Shown: positions 25,370-37,899 of the stretch, in pieces
Numbering within the stretch: position 1 is the first letter of the stretch
How the letters are laid out: each line of letters begins with the position of its first letter
Source: Istiophorus platypterus
Lineage: Eukaryota > Chordata > Actinopteri > Istiophoriformes > Istiophoridae
Assembly (NCBI GenBank): GCA_016859345.1
Contig: CM029112.1
Location: forward strand, 9,807,089-9,871,088
Length of the DNA stretch: 64,000 bases
Direction: 5' to 3'
Position numbers and translations under genes: made by a program
The notes under the pieces: generated by a model
The model's input: the letters and a program-made list of their open reading frames with translations, nothing else
Databases searched by the model: none
Told to the model about the DNA's origin: nothing

Positions 25370-25480
25370 AAATGTAACGTTTCCAAGTAAATTTATTCAA
25401 GTACTGTACTTAAGTACAAACTTGCCATACTTTACTTGATCATTTCCGTTTTCTGCTACATCTCCTTCAGAGGGAAATGT
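25370..25480. repeat. Interspersed teleost repeat (AAGTACTGTACTTAAGTA type)
   Basis: Carries AAGTACTGTACTTAAGTAC, TACTTGATCATTTCCGTTTT and CAGAGGGAAATGTTG, motifs of a high-copy fish repeat that I recognise but cannot assign to a named family. Similar but weaker sequence continues to about 25760. Confidence 0.5.
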
Positions 25481-26899
25481 TGTATTTTTTTACTAATAAT
25501 ATTTCATAGCTTTGGTTTTAGTAACTTTACACATCAATATTTTACAAATATAAAACATGATGCATCGTTGCATATTACACTACTCATTTACACATGAATG
25601 CATCAGTGATAATAACCCTAAAACATAAAATAGTCACTCAGACTGAAATAGGCCATTTTCTGAGTACTTTCAATTTTGATACGTTTGAGAAATTTTGCTA
25701 ATATATACTTAAGTTACATCATAAATTTCCTGACTTTGTATCACAGTATTGCCACTTTTACTTAAATATGGGATCTGAGTACATCCTCAATCACTGTTTA
25801 AGAATGCAACATCCAGGACATTTTAGCGACAACATGTATTTAGTCCTTATCATTTTCTATGATAAAGCTCAAGCTACAGAAAGATGGACAAAACCTGTGG
25901 AATCTTTGTGTTCATGCTACTTTCCTCCTTTAAGGATTCAATGCTGCTGATAAAGAATGGCTACTGATAGCTTTCAACACCATGGAGGAGTCCTCTGATT
26001 TGGCTTGGCAAATAAAAGTTGACAAATTTTTAAAAACTCATCAAAATAGTTGAAAAGTGCAAGTTCTAATCTAAGGACATTCTGTTTATGTTCAAATTCA
26101 GCATACTAAAATACAATCAGTGGCACAAAATGTGCACCAGTATCATGAGAACTAGTTTTCTCGACACCTTAACCCTCCACCCCTCAAATAACTACGGTAG
26201 GTTAGACTTTTTATTCTGATACACTATTGTAGAAAGGGGTAATTTTATCAATTGATAAATATTTGTCCCAGGCTCAGCACAGTGCCAGCAAGACAGCTGT
26301 TTCTAGTTTTATCTACAATCCTAAACAGGTGCAATAGAGAAAGAGAGATGATACTCTCCCTAGTTATAACACACTTCTGACTATCTTGTCTTAGCTCACC
26401 ATCCACGATTTATTAAGTCAAGCAGATTTTTGGAGCTGTACTGACATCCAGAGTTTTTTCTGTCTTCTCAGCCCTAACTGTTGTTTCTCTGGCTGCTCTC
26501 ATCTAACAAACAAGTAGTAGTGATTAAATTCAATGCCTATTTTTTGCCCGTTGAAGTAAAGTTTGGGAACTCTGTTTGCTGTTGCCCCAGGGGACTCCAC
26601 AGATGGACAGAAGAGTGCCAGACAAGACATGGTAAGTATGTGCACTCCATTTTAGAATTATTTCCTTAATCTTACGCCAGATCTCACGATCTCCTGACCT
26701 GCCTGCGTCCGGGAGATGAAAATCCAGTGGCAATGTTTTGCACGCCACCCAACTCATTAGGGTGCCACACACACACACACTAACACTAACACAAACCCAC
26801 AAACAGTACTCCATTCAGTCATCCTGCTGATGTCTGTGTTGCCCCGATTGTAATAATTATGAATTTAGACTTTTAAACGTACAAATGGGAGTTGTGGGT

Positions 26900-26942
26900 G
26901 AGGTCAGGGCATCAGCCCTCGTCAGCCCTCATCAGCCCTCCA
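26900..26942. repeat. Short tandem repeat of TCAGCCCTC
   Basis: About four copies of a 9-10 base unit containing TCAGCCCTC in direct tandem. It is a very small minisatellite. Confidence 0.7.
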
Positions 26943-27864
26943 TGAATCTGGATCCCCCTGCCGTTCTGTGTCTCTTGCCAAGGAAAATGTGGCCGCTGCT
27001 TGCCCTTAGATGGCAGATGTACAAGTAGCAGATGACATTGCTTAAGTTTGTTTTCTACAGGCCCGACACTTGGTGGCCTGTGTTGGAAAGTTAGAATGGG
27101 GGTCCCGTTTCTGAGAAGGGTCAAGGAATGTTCATGAAACCAGATCTTCTTAGGCCATGGGCTGAAACTGCACAACCTTATGCAACATGCTGGACTGTAG
27201 ATGAGATCCTGTTGCAGCATGAGTCTAGGTTTTGACAGGGGTGGAGGGAGGGGGTAGTGAGTGTTGACACGGACTCGGACAGACATAACCGTTTTAGTAG
27301 CCTTTAGTGGTCTCACTACAGGCGAAGTTGAAGGGCGTCTGATATCCACACATACATGAAAACATGCACATATTGTATAACCAACACAAGAGAAAATGTT
27401 ATGTCAGAGCAGACTGTCTTTTAGCAGCCATGGTGTCATTTCAGCAAAAGAGAAAAGGATGAAATAAAATATGAATAATATATTTGTTTGCCTATTTCTT
27501 TAGTGGCTCAACTATTATCACCAAAAGTATTAATTAAATTTTTATCATTGGAGAGCGACAGCATCAGGAAAATGTTTACTTGGAATAAAATTTCAAAAGT
27601 TTAGTTTCTATCACAAGAAGTTAAGAAGCGATTGGTTAAAAATTACCTTGCTAGAGCACCATCATTTTGACATTTGGTAAAGTTTTGATTACTGCAGTTG
27701 TGGATGAGATTGTCCAAGTTTGATTTTTAAAAATGGAAAAAAAAAAAAAAAGAATTGGCTGTAGAACAAGAACAGAAACAAGAGCAAAGTATTAAATGGA
27801 TATAACATGCAAGTTAAGATTTTTACTAAGTGGTATCAGTCTAAGCTTAAAGAGCACCAAAGGT

Positions 27865-28215
27865 CGAAGATGTATTCAAGTCCTTTACTTAAGTAAAAGT
27901 AGCAGTATCACAAAGAATACTCTTGTCCTGCAATATCAACTGCTCAAAATCCTATGTGAAAATAGTTTTATTGGTAAAATTTACTTTAAGTATTAAGGTA
28001 AAGTACTCACAATGCAGCCAAAATGGAGTCATTGTTACATTATTATACATCACACTATGCTGCATTTTAATTTTGCCAGCTAATTCTATATCCTGTTGAA
28101 TAGTTTATTGAATAACAATTAATTGAATTTTATATTTTCATTATAGGCAGCATAAAATTAAAATACTTAGGAAAAAGTGAAAGTAGATCTTAATTGTACA
28201 ATACTTGAATGAGTT
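27865..28215. repeat. Interspersed teleost repeat (TTTACTTAAGTAAAAGTAGCA type)
   Basis: Opens with TATTCAAGTCCTTTACTTAA, runs through ACTCTTGTCCTGCAAT and AAAATGGAGTCATTGTTACA, and ends near TGAATGAGTTCCACCACTG. I recognise this arrangement from many fish loci, including the start and end phrases, but do not recall its class. It may be a non-autonomous DNA transposon. Confidence 0.55.
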
Positions 28216-29840
28216 CCACCACTGAACAGAGCACAGAAGTGTATCGATCCCCTCAGTAATCTGGGTCATTATACAGAGGGAAGGGTTCAAATAAGTTCGG
28301 CAACCTAATGAGCAGGTTTAAATATAAGCATGTTTTAATACAATACTAGCGCTATAATGCTAATGCTAGTGTACCCTTAAGTGTACTCCTGGAATATTAG
28401 ACGGGAACTAACTCTTCTATCAAAAGCCTCGAGGGGAGTTCTGTGCTCTCTGGATTCAAAGGACTGGGTGACAAAGCAGATGCTAGTCCATGAATAAATC
28501 TCATACAGAAAAGAAAATCTCTCAGAGGGACTCGTTCAGGATGAGGGAATTACATAATTATATTTCGGTGGGATCTTTGATGACTAAAAAATGACCTTAA
28601 AAAGTAGCTTGGGAATATCTACTGCTGTATTAGTTTCAGCTTCTCAGACTTCGTAACCCAGTTGGCAAAGAGTGTCACGGATAGGATACAGCTCTTGCAT
28701 GGCATCGGATACAAGCTCACAGCGCTGGGTCTCAAATATAAGGCCACAGCTGGATTAAGCATTGAATACAAATATGAAAGGGCGTCCTGGATCATGAGCA
28801 GAACCCACTTGAAAGACATTCCTTAACCTTGGTCGACTGAGAAGATGAAGCGAACCGCCTTTTGTGAACAGAGTTCAAAGAAGAGCTCCCTGGAAATAAA
28901 GTGCTCCAGTGCACTCTTACAATCCAATACAATCCAGCAACTTAACTTCACTGGTTTGCGCTGAAACAATTCCCTCGGTGAGAGTTGGTTGAGATACCAG
29001 GACAGATTTGATTGTTGAGCCTGGACAAAAGCATATCGTACTCGGACCCAGTAGCGCCGATGGCGACCATCCGTTACAAATCCCAACACCAAAGGGAGGC
29101 CTAAGAAGAGATCTGTCTGCCCCTGTGATGTTTCATATGGGCAGTTTAATGACACGTGTTTGTGTGAACAAGCGGAACTTCGCCATGTTAATGCTAATAT
29201 TCGTGATCAGCACTCCTCATATAAACACAGGTGACAGCAGATTTTATCAAACTGCTGAGGGTGAGAGATGTTTTGTATATTCGGACTTGACACAGAAGCT
29301 CCTCCTGCAATAGTCACATTTGAGCTCTCACGTTTCGGCCCTGTCTGGTCTTATTGTGACAGCTTATGGCTTTGTCAAAAATGAACACACTGCCAAAACA
29401 GATGATAGAGTAGCAGTGGGACCTAGTTGTTTAGCTTTTAAATCACCTGCTGATGTTATGTTTTGTCAAGTGATCAAGTGCTCACTCCTCGTGGGAAAAA
29501 ATACACAGCATTAAGCCACCATATACAGCATGAAACATTAATAGAGACGATAATTATCAGTAACAGCCAATAGGATTGCTTCTATGAATAATTCCAGCTT
29601 CATCATTCAAAAGACACTGCGGCCTGAGCAAGGAGGGCCTGCGTTGTTTACTGCATGATTCGGAACATTTGGACTATTTTAAAACCCGGGGGCAGCCAAA
29701 GAAGGTGAAATGTAATATGTCTGCATTCACGGCTGGAGAAGAAGTGCTGCGGGCTGATGTCGATGGGTCGAGCAGCTGCAGCGAGGCAAGGCACCCTCTC
29801 CTGCCACAGCACAGCAGACGGCCAAGAGCACCCGCCACCC

Positions 29841-30094
29841 AGGGGCAGCTGTGGCCAGGTGGTAGCGCGATCGATCCCCGGCCCCTCCCGTCCGCATGTC
29901 GAGGTGTCCATGGGCAAGATTGATGGGCAAGACCCCGAATTGCCCCCAATGTATGTCATCATGTCAGCGTGTGTAGCTGCGCAAACAACGTGTAGAAAAA
30001 AGGCACCATGTGTGAATGGGTGAATGTGACAGTAGTGCAAAAGCGCTTTAATTGGTCAAAAACACTAGAAAAGCACTATGTAAGTACATTTACC
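29841..30094 (+). repeat. SINE/MITE-like teleost repeat with a tRNA-like B box
   Basis: Opens AGGGGCAGCTGTGGCCAGG, contains GATCGATCCCCGGC (B-box-like), TGTCGAGGTGTCCATGGGCA and CCCCGAATTGCCCC, and ends AAAGCACTATGTAAGTACAT. The order of these phrases matches a common fish repeat. Some internal bases are missing compared with the form I remember. I cannot decide whether it is a tRNA-derived SINE or an hAT-type MITE. Confidence 0.6.
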
Positions 30095-30489
30095 CAAATC
30101 TGCTTGGATAAAGTTGCTGATGAAATCATGATGGAGAATTTAATCAAGTCCAGTTTGTTTTTTTTCTGCACACAAACAGAAACTTGACTTTATGCCCTGG
30201 GGTTTAGTTTTCAGACAGACCTAAAGACGGGGGAAAAGGTTTTGTTTTTTTTTTTTCTCTGACCTGGCATCTCCCATTCGCCTGATTACGTAAATGTGTT
30301 TCCGTATTTCCATTGATGACCTCCAGCATTACTGACAAGCATTCTATTGATCTACCAGTTATGTTGTGGTAGGCAGCCAGGCAAATGAGAAGAGTCACTG
30401 CACACCACTCAGACTGCTACTCAAACCACCAGAATAATCCCAGACAACATGAACAAATACGTGATAGTTGCCAAAGCCGCTCGCATTAC

Positions 30490-30560
30490 TGTGCCTGAGG
30501 TCCCCTCGGGATGAATTGTAAAAACTTTGGTGACCCCAACAAGGTTTAGCACCATCATCG
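30490..30560. repeat. Fragment of an interspersed teleost repeat
   Basis: GAGGTCCCCTCGGGATGAATTGTAAAAACTTTGGTGACC is characteristic of a widespread fish repeat that also occurs, in another part, at 34850-35215. Only a short piece remains. Confidence 0.45.
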
Positions 30561-33500
30561 GTTCAAAATTTTAAGTAGTGCAATGCTTTTATTTAAGTCA
30601 GATAGGGAGCCAAAGTCCTGACGTCACGTCCAGGCTAGACTATGTCCCTCTAGGCTCAGTTTCTCAGTGAAGTCTGTTATTCAGCATTTCTGTCACTGGT
30701 CTTTCTGAAAAAATGAAGTGCGTTCCTGGAGTTTAATTATCAGAGTCTCAGAAAAATGAGCTTCCACTACTACAGCAGCTACTATAAGAAAGTGAAACAG
30801 CGATTGCTTTGGGAGCACAGAAGAAAACTACAGCTCCTGAGAAAAAAGACGTCATCATGACTTGGCTTTCGTCCATATCTGATAAACACACTGACGCTCT
30901 CTTCCACAACGTTCAGTCCTCTCTGGCCTGCTGGTAATAAGACATATCTGAACTAGCTGAGACCCCTCAACTTGTCAGTAGACTCGCCTCAAGAATGTCT
31001 GTTGAGCCATGACATTTTGCCTGTGACAGTCTGTGGCTCATGGGAAATGGTGTTTGCAATCCACTCCTACCTTTCCTTATGTCTTGCAAGACTCTGCTAA
31101 TGCCACTAGCATTCTCGGCCTGCTAGAAAATTATACTGACCTGTCCAGTTTTTGTCTAAGCTTTGCACCAACGTATGCACCAATAAGTAAGTCATCAGCT
31201 GAGACAATCTCAAGCTGGCTGTTCAAAAAACCTCTGAGGCCAAAACATAAAGGTGCCCAGATTTCATTCATAGAATACTGTACCGGGTCTGTTGTCACTA
31301 CCTGCAGTTAGCAAACTTCATATTGAAATTGAAAGATCCATCCTTTAAGACAGATTCCATAAGTCTAAATAGTATTTCTCTAGCCTCTGAACACCTGTTA
31401 CTGTTACGACACTAGGGTGAGGTCAGCAGAGGAGTGTTTTATTTTGTTGCCATCACGCGGCCCCTGGCCCTCATGTTCGGGGGCTGAAGCTGGCAGCAAG
31501 TGCAGTGGCGAAGTAAGAGAGCAGTGCCCCCAAGCCCGGGCTGTTTTCCTGAAGGAGAGCCGACGGGTTGAGAGCTCAGCTGGTCTAATGGAAACAGGCT
31601 CGTCCCCAGCGACAGCGAGTGTAGAGAGATGCTTCTCATCAGGGCTGCCTGGCTACAAGTCCGTGCCTGTTAATGCAAAACAACCAGGACTAAAAAAAGC
31701 ACCCCACCAGTGAGACTTCATTTTATATATAAACCACCTCTAGTCTTCAGAGTGAAGCCTGATCTGATCATAAAGCTATATCACGATGTCCCTCTTAGGA
31801 TATTTTTATACAGCTGCTGTTACTGTACATTTGAATCATACTGTAAGTGAGAAATGCTGAGGAAGCACAGTCGGGTCAGATGATCAACTACTTTTATTCA
31901 ATGGCAGGACCCATTAATGGATTAGAGTGTCTGTTTTACAGCTCTTGGACACTTTTAAAATTGACCAGGTCAGACACAGACAGCACCAGAGTGAAGAACC
32001 ACAAAAAATAGCAAGTACGGCATGTGTAAGTGTCTGAGGCAGACTGTAGAGTGTCATGGTGATGGAGGCAGGTGTTACCGTGTGTTAAGGATTAAGTTCC
32101 AAGCTCAAATAGTGGAAGTTCTTTATTTCCAATCATATGATTCACTTGCAGGCACTGAGCCAGGCAGCCAGTCCCGCTCCTGTGGCCTTACAAGATCCAC
32201 TAGGGAGCGATTAATGTTCATATCCCCCAACATGCCCCATTCACTTTTCTTTTCTTTTTTTTTTTCTTTCTTTTTTTTTTTTTTTTAAATTAGCGAAGGG
32301 AAATAATCTTCCCTCACAAATGGGTTGATGTGTTGTTCCTGAGATAGACTTGGCAAAGTATTTGACTCCTGTCCACATTATTTCCATGTCTGCCAATATT
32401 TATATGGCACAAATAATTCTGGTTTCTGGGAAATGGATGATGTTGTATGGATGTATGATGTGTCTCCTTTTCAAAGCAACAAAAAGTCAACAAAGTCAAA
32501 ATAAAAACGGTGCGGAGCATCTCATGCACATGCACACGGAGCCTCAGCAGCTTATCAGCAGCTTGACTTTTAATCGCTGCTCTTCTTGGGTTGTAAGTGA
32601 CGAGGAAAGTCAAACGACCAGAGCCCAGACATTGATTACCTGAGCCTTCAGGTGTAACGCTGAGCCCTCTCTCTGGAGCAGGGACATTCTTGAGTGGCGT
32701 TTCGCTCTTCTCCTGTTACCTGCTCCTCGCCGTGGACACGGAAAACTGGCACCCTGTTCAGTGTCCTGCTATGGTAGAGTCGGGTTCCGTTACACATGTG
32801 GCTCTTGTGCATCGCATTAATTACACCACGCCGGAGAAAGGGTCCTTTTTCTGCGTTACAAGTGCACAAACATCTGTCAGTGTTGTTTTTACACTTCTTT
32901 ACGACAGCTGCTATTTTAAGGCACTGACTTAGCTGTATATTGCAGAGCCCTCAGATTACCTCTGAGATGATGAGGCTGAAAATACATAAACCTCTGTGTT
33001 TGATTTTGATGACTAGAAAATTGCCTCGGCCACTCTCACTCTCTCTCTCCCCTGAGGAGTTTCTAATCAGAAGTCACATGTCATCTCCTGCAGAGCTTGT
33101 GTTGCATTGTTTTCCTTATGGCAGACCTGCTTAAACCAAGCATAAGCCACCTCTGTAATCTCAGGACAGGGGAGAAAATTGTGTTGTGACGTAAGGAATA
33201 ATCTTCTTGTTGGGAGAAATTGCATTCTGAGCAGAATGAAGAAATCATCTGTTATTTTTAGAACGGAGTATCTGTTTGCTATTAACATCAAAATATCATG
33301 TGTTTTTGCACTTTTTCAATGCGTGAGGTTTCATTTTTAGAGGAAAAAAATCCCCGTCTTCTTCAGCCTCCTGTTTACGTGGTTTTGAAAATCCTGGACC
33401 CGATCCTTGCCTGTGCATTTCGGGTTGCAGGTAGCTCGACACCATGGGAAATGCCGCGTCCCACAACCGGATGTCGGAAAGGCCACTGTCGCAGTAAACA

Positions 33501-34524
33501 TCCACCTGGGAGGTCTGAAGCCGAGGAGATAATCTCACCTAGAAAAGGGAGAAGATGATATCGACCATCTGCTTCATCTGGAGGGGATTTGATTGGCTTG
33601 ACACAGCAGAGCAGAGCAGTGGGGATGATTAGGCCTCCCTGGTGTCCCATTCCACTGGGTGCCAGGCTCAGTGTCACCACTGATTGGATACTCTAATCTT
33701 TTGGTGTGTGAATTAAATCTAAAGTGGGGAGGAGGATGATCGCATTCACTTTGCCTTGTGCCCTGATTTTCTGTGTATGTGTGTGTGTGTGTTGCTGTGA
33801 CTCCTACTTCCTCTCTTCCATGATTAACAGGTACAGTATGGGATGGCTCTTCTGGCCCTGGACAGGGATCTCTATCTCTGACACCGTTTCTAGCTGACTT
33901 CTGACGTCCAGGTTGATCTAAATCGCAAATGCAACTTCCAAGCTGCATCCAAGATCCGGGTTCACAAACCAGGTGCTCACAGGGTGACATTTCCCCCGTG
34001 GTAACAATATACATTGAACCCAGCGTAAATAAGGAATGAAATTAAGGAGCTTTATGCATCAACAGGCACTCACTGAAGTGAAACATGGGTGAACGGTATA
34101 TATTCCTCCTGATCCCTGGGTCTCTAGAACTAGAGGTGCTGTCAGTTTGACAAACACACCAAACTCTGTTTATAATTCTTTATATTTTAAAAATTCTTAT
34201 GTGATGAGGAAAGATGAGATGAAGATTGAAGACTGGTTTTTAGTGAATTTGTAGTTTAAAGTTTAAAGTTCAGCATTGCTCTTGTACTGGCTGGGTCGGA
34301 TTCCAGCAGTTGACTATCACTCAGGACTCAGGTTCACTGTGTAGTACAAGCACTGTTGCCATGTAGTAAAAGGATCCAAGAAAGTCACAGAAGCAACTGA
34401 CAATCACCAGGGTTTCTCAGCTCTTGCCATTTTTGGGACTGCCATTAATAACTAGCTATTTTTTTTCTAATGCTACTTGTTTCTGTACTTGTGACGTGTT
34501 TTGTTTTCTTGTATTGCACATGTG

Positions 34525-34585
34525 TTGCCTCCGAGGCAAAGTAATTTCCCTCTGGGATCAGTAAAGTACCTACTTAGATTTGAAC
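34525..34585 (+). repeat. LINE 3'-tail fragment
   Basis: TAATTTCCCTCTGGGATCAG followed by TAAAGTACC resembles the common fish LINE 3' terminus that usually ends in tandem ATCT units. Here the tail is short. Confidence 0.45.
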
Positions 34586-34849
34586 ACACTCCAATCCTCA
34601 CTCGCAAGGAGTGAGTGTATCACTGCACGTCGGCCCGCAGCTGAACAGAACAGTGAAATAAACCTTGAAACGTTTCAGGAAGTGAACAAATCTTTTCGTT
34701 CGCCCAAAAGATTCTTGTTCTTTTGAAAGAATTGTTCGCGGACAACACTACACTACTCTGTGTCAGCAGGTCTTAATGCATTACTCCATTAAATTAGCAT
34801 TGGTTGACCTCTGAGAGAAAAATTAAGACTAAGTCTATATCCACAGCAG

Positions 34850-35215
34850 CAGCTCTGTGAAATTGTACCTGGGCACCTGGGTCTGAGGTAAATGCAAATG
34901 TCAGCATGCTAACATTCTAATCCCCGTATTAGTTTTTATTGTTAGCATGCTAATATTTAATATTTAGCACAAAAATAAAGTACAGATGAGGCTAATGGGA
35001 GCATGAGATTTTATCTGAATAAGTATTTGGTCATAAACCATAGTGTTGGAAAAAAAAAAGAAATTGAACTAATGATGGTGCTAGATAAAATGTTCAGAGT
35101 TCACCGAATGTATAGTTATATAACATGAGTGAAATATTGTGGCCATCCATCCAATACTTGTCAAGATATTTCAGTCGAAACAAAAAGTGTCTATCTCACG
35201 GTGGCAGGGAAAGAA
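34850..35215. repeat. Interspersed teleost repeat (TTAGCATGCTAA type)
   Basis: Contains CAGCATGCTAACATTC, GTTAGCATGCTAATATTTA, AAGTACAGATGAGGCTAATG, TATTTGGTCATAAACCA and GGCCATCCATCCAATACTTG. These phrases in this order belong to a very common fish repeat whose class I do not recall. Confidence 0.6.
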
Positions 35216-36883
35216 ATCATCGTTATCATCATCCTCTGGTAACCATGAAGGTCTGTCGGTGAGATGTTTCAGTTTTGACCCAAACATCAGACAGACAGAC
35301 AGCTCGGCCATCCTTAGGGCCATGCCACTAGTGTGGTTATAATCCGAAAGGTCAGGATTGAAGGAGCACAGTGTCAGATTTGTTGATTCATGGTCCCCAG
35401 CATGGGTTAAGCTCCAAAAAGCTCCTTGATCCTGCACCTCCCATAATGGAATTCAGTAGTGTTTTTCATTAGACGGTTTCCAACTGGTAAATGCCCAAAC
35501 CTCTTATTTCTAACACAGATCTTCTGTTACAAACAGTCTCAGACCCAAGCTGAGGTAACGCTTGACTGAACTTTCACCTGCAGATGAAAACCAGCTAATC
35601 CCATTTAATGCCGATACAGTTCATCGTATGACGAAATTTACCGTATCTTATATTATTACAATCGATTCATTATGATTGAATGAAATGAAAGCAGTCACAG
35701 GTGTTAAAGGAGCAAGGGAGATATATCAAGGAGCAAAGATGTAGTCATGAGGGCTGTGCCTTCCCCAAATGCTTGTCAATATGAGCCCCAGAAATAATCA
35801 GATGTGACATACTATCATCATCCTCATCTATCTTTGGATACTGAAGAAGGATTTGAGTCCAAGTTTCTTTCTCTCCCTCTCTCTGTCTATCCTCCAGAGG
35901 TATCCAAACTGGAGCTGACGTCGCCGGTTGCCCAGATATCGTTATAGTAACCTTGGCTCGAGGCCTTTCTTGGCTCTTTTATGTGCGGAAGCTGCTTCGT
36001 CCTGAGGGGGCTGATGTACCGCGCATTTAATGGAAAGATGTCAGCCCCATTCACAAAAACAGGTTCACAACATCGTGTGAGAAGTTTGGCTCATTTCAAC
36101 TCGGAGCCTGCAGCAGGGCAGGGTACAGGCTTGTGGTCACAGCGAATCTCCAGGAAAGGCTGGGAATATGTGGGTAGGAGAAGTGGATGAGTGAATGAGT
36201 TAGTATCTCCTCTCACATGATAATTATCACTTCGTGTCTCAACTCCCATGCGTGAATGTGTGCAAGAATCAATGTGGACTATTGTGTTCCTGGAAAAGAC
36301 CATGCAAAATATAGTCCTCACCTGAATATATATATGAACTTTTAAAGATAGTAGGCTTTCAAAATAAGAGAATACACTTTGATTATGCTACAGCCAGCAC
36401 AGTTCAGCTTTCTGGCTGACATTCAATATAAACAATGGACTTTATGTGGCAGCCAGTGCTCTTCAATGTATGCACATAGTGACTGGTTGGCAAGACAACT
36501 TTGGTGTTAACCTTTATCCCTGATGGGTTCAACACAGTTCCGAGTTATCCATGTCTCCCAAGCTGTCTTCATAAAAAAAAAAAAGCCACCTTCAACCGTC
36601 CCCTGTCCTTGAAATTGTCCTTCCTTGAAATCATCCAAGCTTTTGAAAGACTTTAATTTTCTTACTTTATTCCATTGTTACTTCCCTGGCTTGGCTCACT
36701 GAGTTCAAAAGTTTCTTATTTTGCAGGGCGACTTGGCAAAGACCACTGCAGGATAATCACAGACAGAACAAGCATAAAAACAAGAAATCCCAGAAAGAAA
36801 TCAAAGAGAGCAAGAGAGACGTTTTAGAGGAGAGAGGCAGAAAGAAGCTCTGCACAGTTGCACTGTGTCGCTGATAGGTTACG

Positions 36884-37588
36884 TCATATGCAAGAGCAAG
36901 AGCAAGAGTAATTAGTTTTAACTGTTTTCTGCAGGTAGATCTTCATTGCCAGCAGGGCTTGTTGTGATAAAGCCAGGCATCGTAAATAGAGGTCAGGGAA
37001 GCTTTGTGTTGAGTGTTGCGGTTCACTCGTTGAATTACCTCCATTATAGGCAACAAAGCGCGACACGGCGTACGGCCAAATCCTTTTCAGTGTGAGGTGG
37101 TACTGGTCAAGAGCCAACAATGAGCATAAAGTAGGCATCGCTTTTGTTTCCTGGCTCACAATGTGTTTGTCAAGGTTAGAGGAGCCTGAGCCAGAGGGAT
37201 AAAGGTCAGCGGCATGACCAGTTACTGACGGAGGTACCGCAATGTGATGGCACGACTGTAAGTGTAGTTTCCCCTGGTGACAATCTGCAGAAGACTCGGA
37301 CGACAACACAAATGTAGAGATATTTGCATGAAAAGGGAACGTAAAATACAAACCGTAAAAGAAAGCAGTAAAACTAACAGTGCGCCGATGGCCGAGCGCA
37401 CAACTGCACGTAAGCTGCCGTGTGCCAAAATACCTTTTTGTTGCTGCTTGTGTGACCAGACACGCCCGCCATGAATAAATATACATATTGTCTTTCAGCA
37501 GGCCTTTGGAATGGAAAAAGCCTGAATCCTGTCCAACATATTGTACCTGCCGGATTCTCTTATTCCTCCCCTGAGTGTCATGAGACAC
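36884..37588 (-). CDS. Unrecognised 234-codon open frame, probably chance
   Basis: The longest unexplained frame in the gene-free interval. The product has no recognised domain. It shows one weakly hydrophobic stretch around residues 75-95 (SFTAFFYGLYFTFPF), scattered cysteines and a low-complexity Ser-Cys C-terminus made by GAGCAA repeats in the DNA. No splice-linked partner exons, promoter or codon bias were noticed. In 64 kb of vertebrate DNA a frame this long is unusual but not impossible by chance. Treat as a candidate only. Confidence 0.12.
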   Translation of the reverse strand: MSHDTQGRNKRIRQVQYVGQDSGFFHSKGLLKDNMYIYSWRACLVTQAATKRYFGTRQLTCSCALGHRRTVSFTAFFYGLYFTFPFHANISTFVLSSESSADCHQGKLHLQSCHHIAVPPSVTGHAADLYPSGSGSSNLDKHIVSQETKAMPTLCSLLALDQYHLTLKRIWPYAVSRFVAYNGGNSTSEPQHSTQSFPDLYLRCLALSQQALLAMKIYLQKTVKTNYSCSCSCI

Positions 37589-37899
37589 TCAGCTGTCAAA
37601 GATCGAGCCAAAACGAGTGTCAGCAGGTGTGTGGGTGTGTGTGCGCGTGAATTTGTGCGTGCCCGCGTTTGTGTGCATCTGTAAGGTTATTATAGTTCAA
37701 ATACGTGAAACTATAATGAAATGTAAGCAGAGGAAAACAAGCAAGCAAAAAAAAAGGGCAAGAGAGAGATGAAGTTAACATACCCTGGCAGAATTTGTCA
37801 GATGTGTAACGCTCATGAAAGAAAACACAATTGATCAGGCAAACACATTTATTTTTAATGGGATTCAAATTAAACTATAAGGCGTCACAGAATAGCACA

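Noticed and set aside
29841..30094. Possible tRNA gene because of the GATCGATCCCC B-box-like motif
   Set aside because: No acceptor-stem pairing or complete cloverleaf is visible; the surrounding phrases match a dispersed fish repeat.
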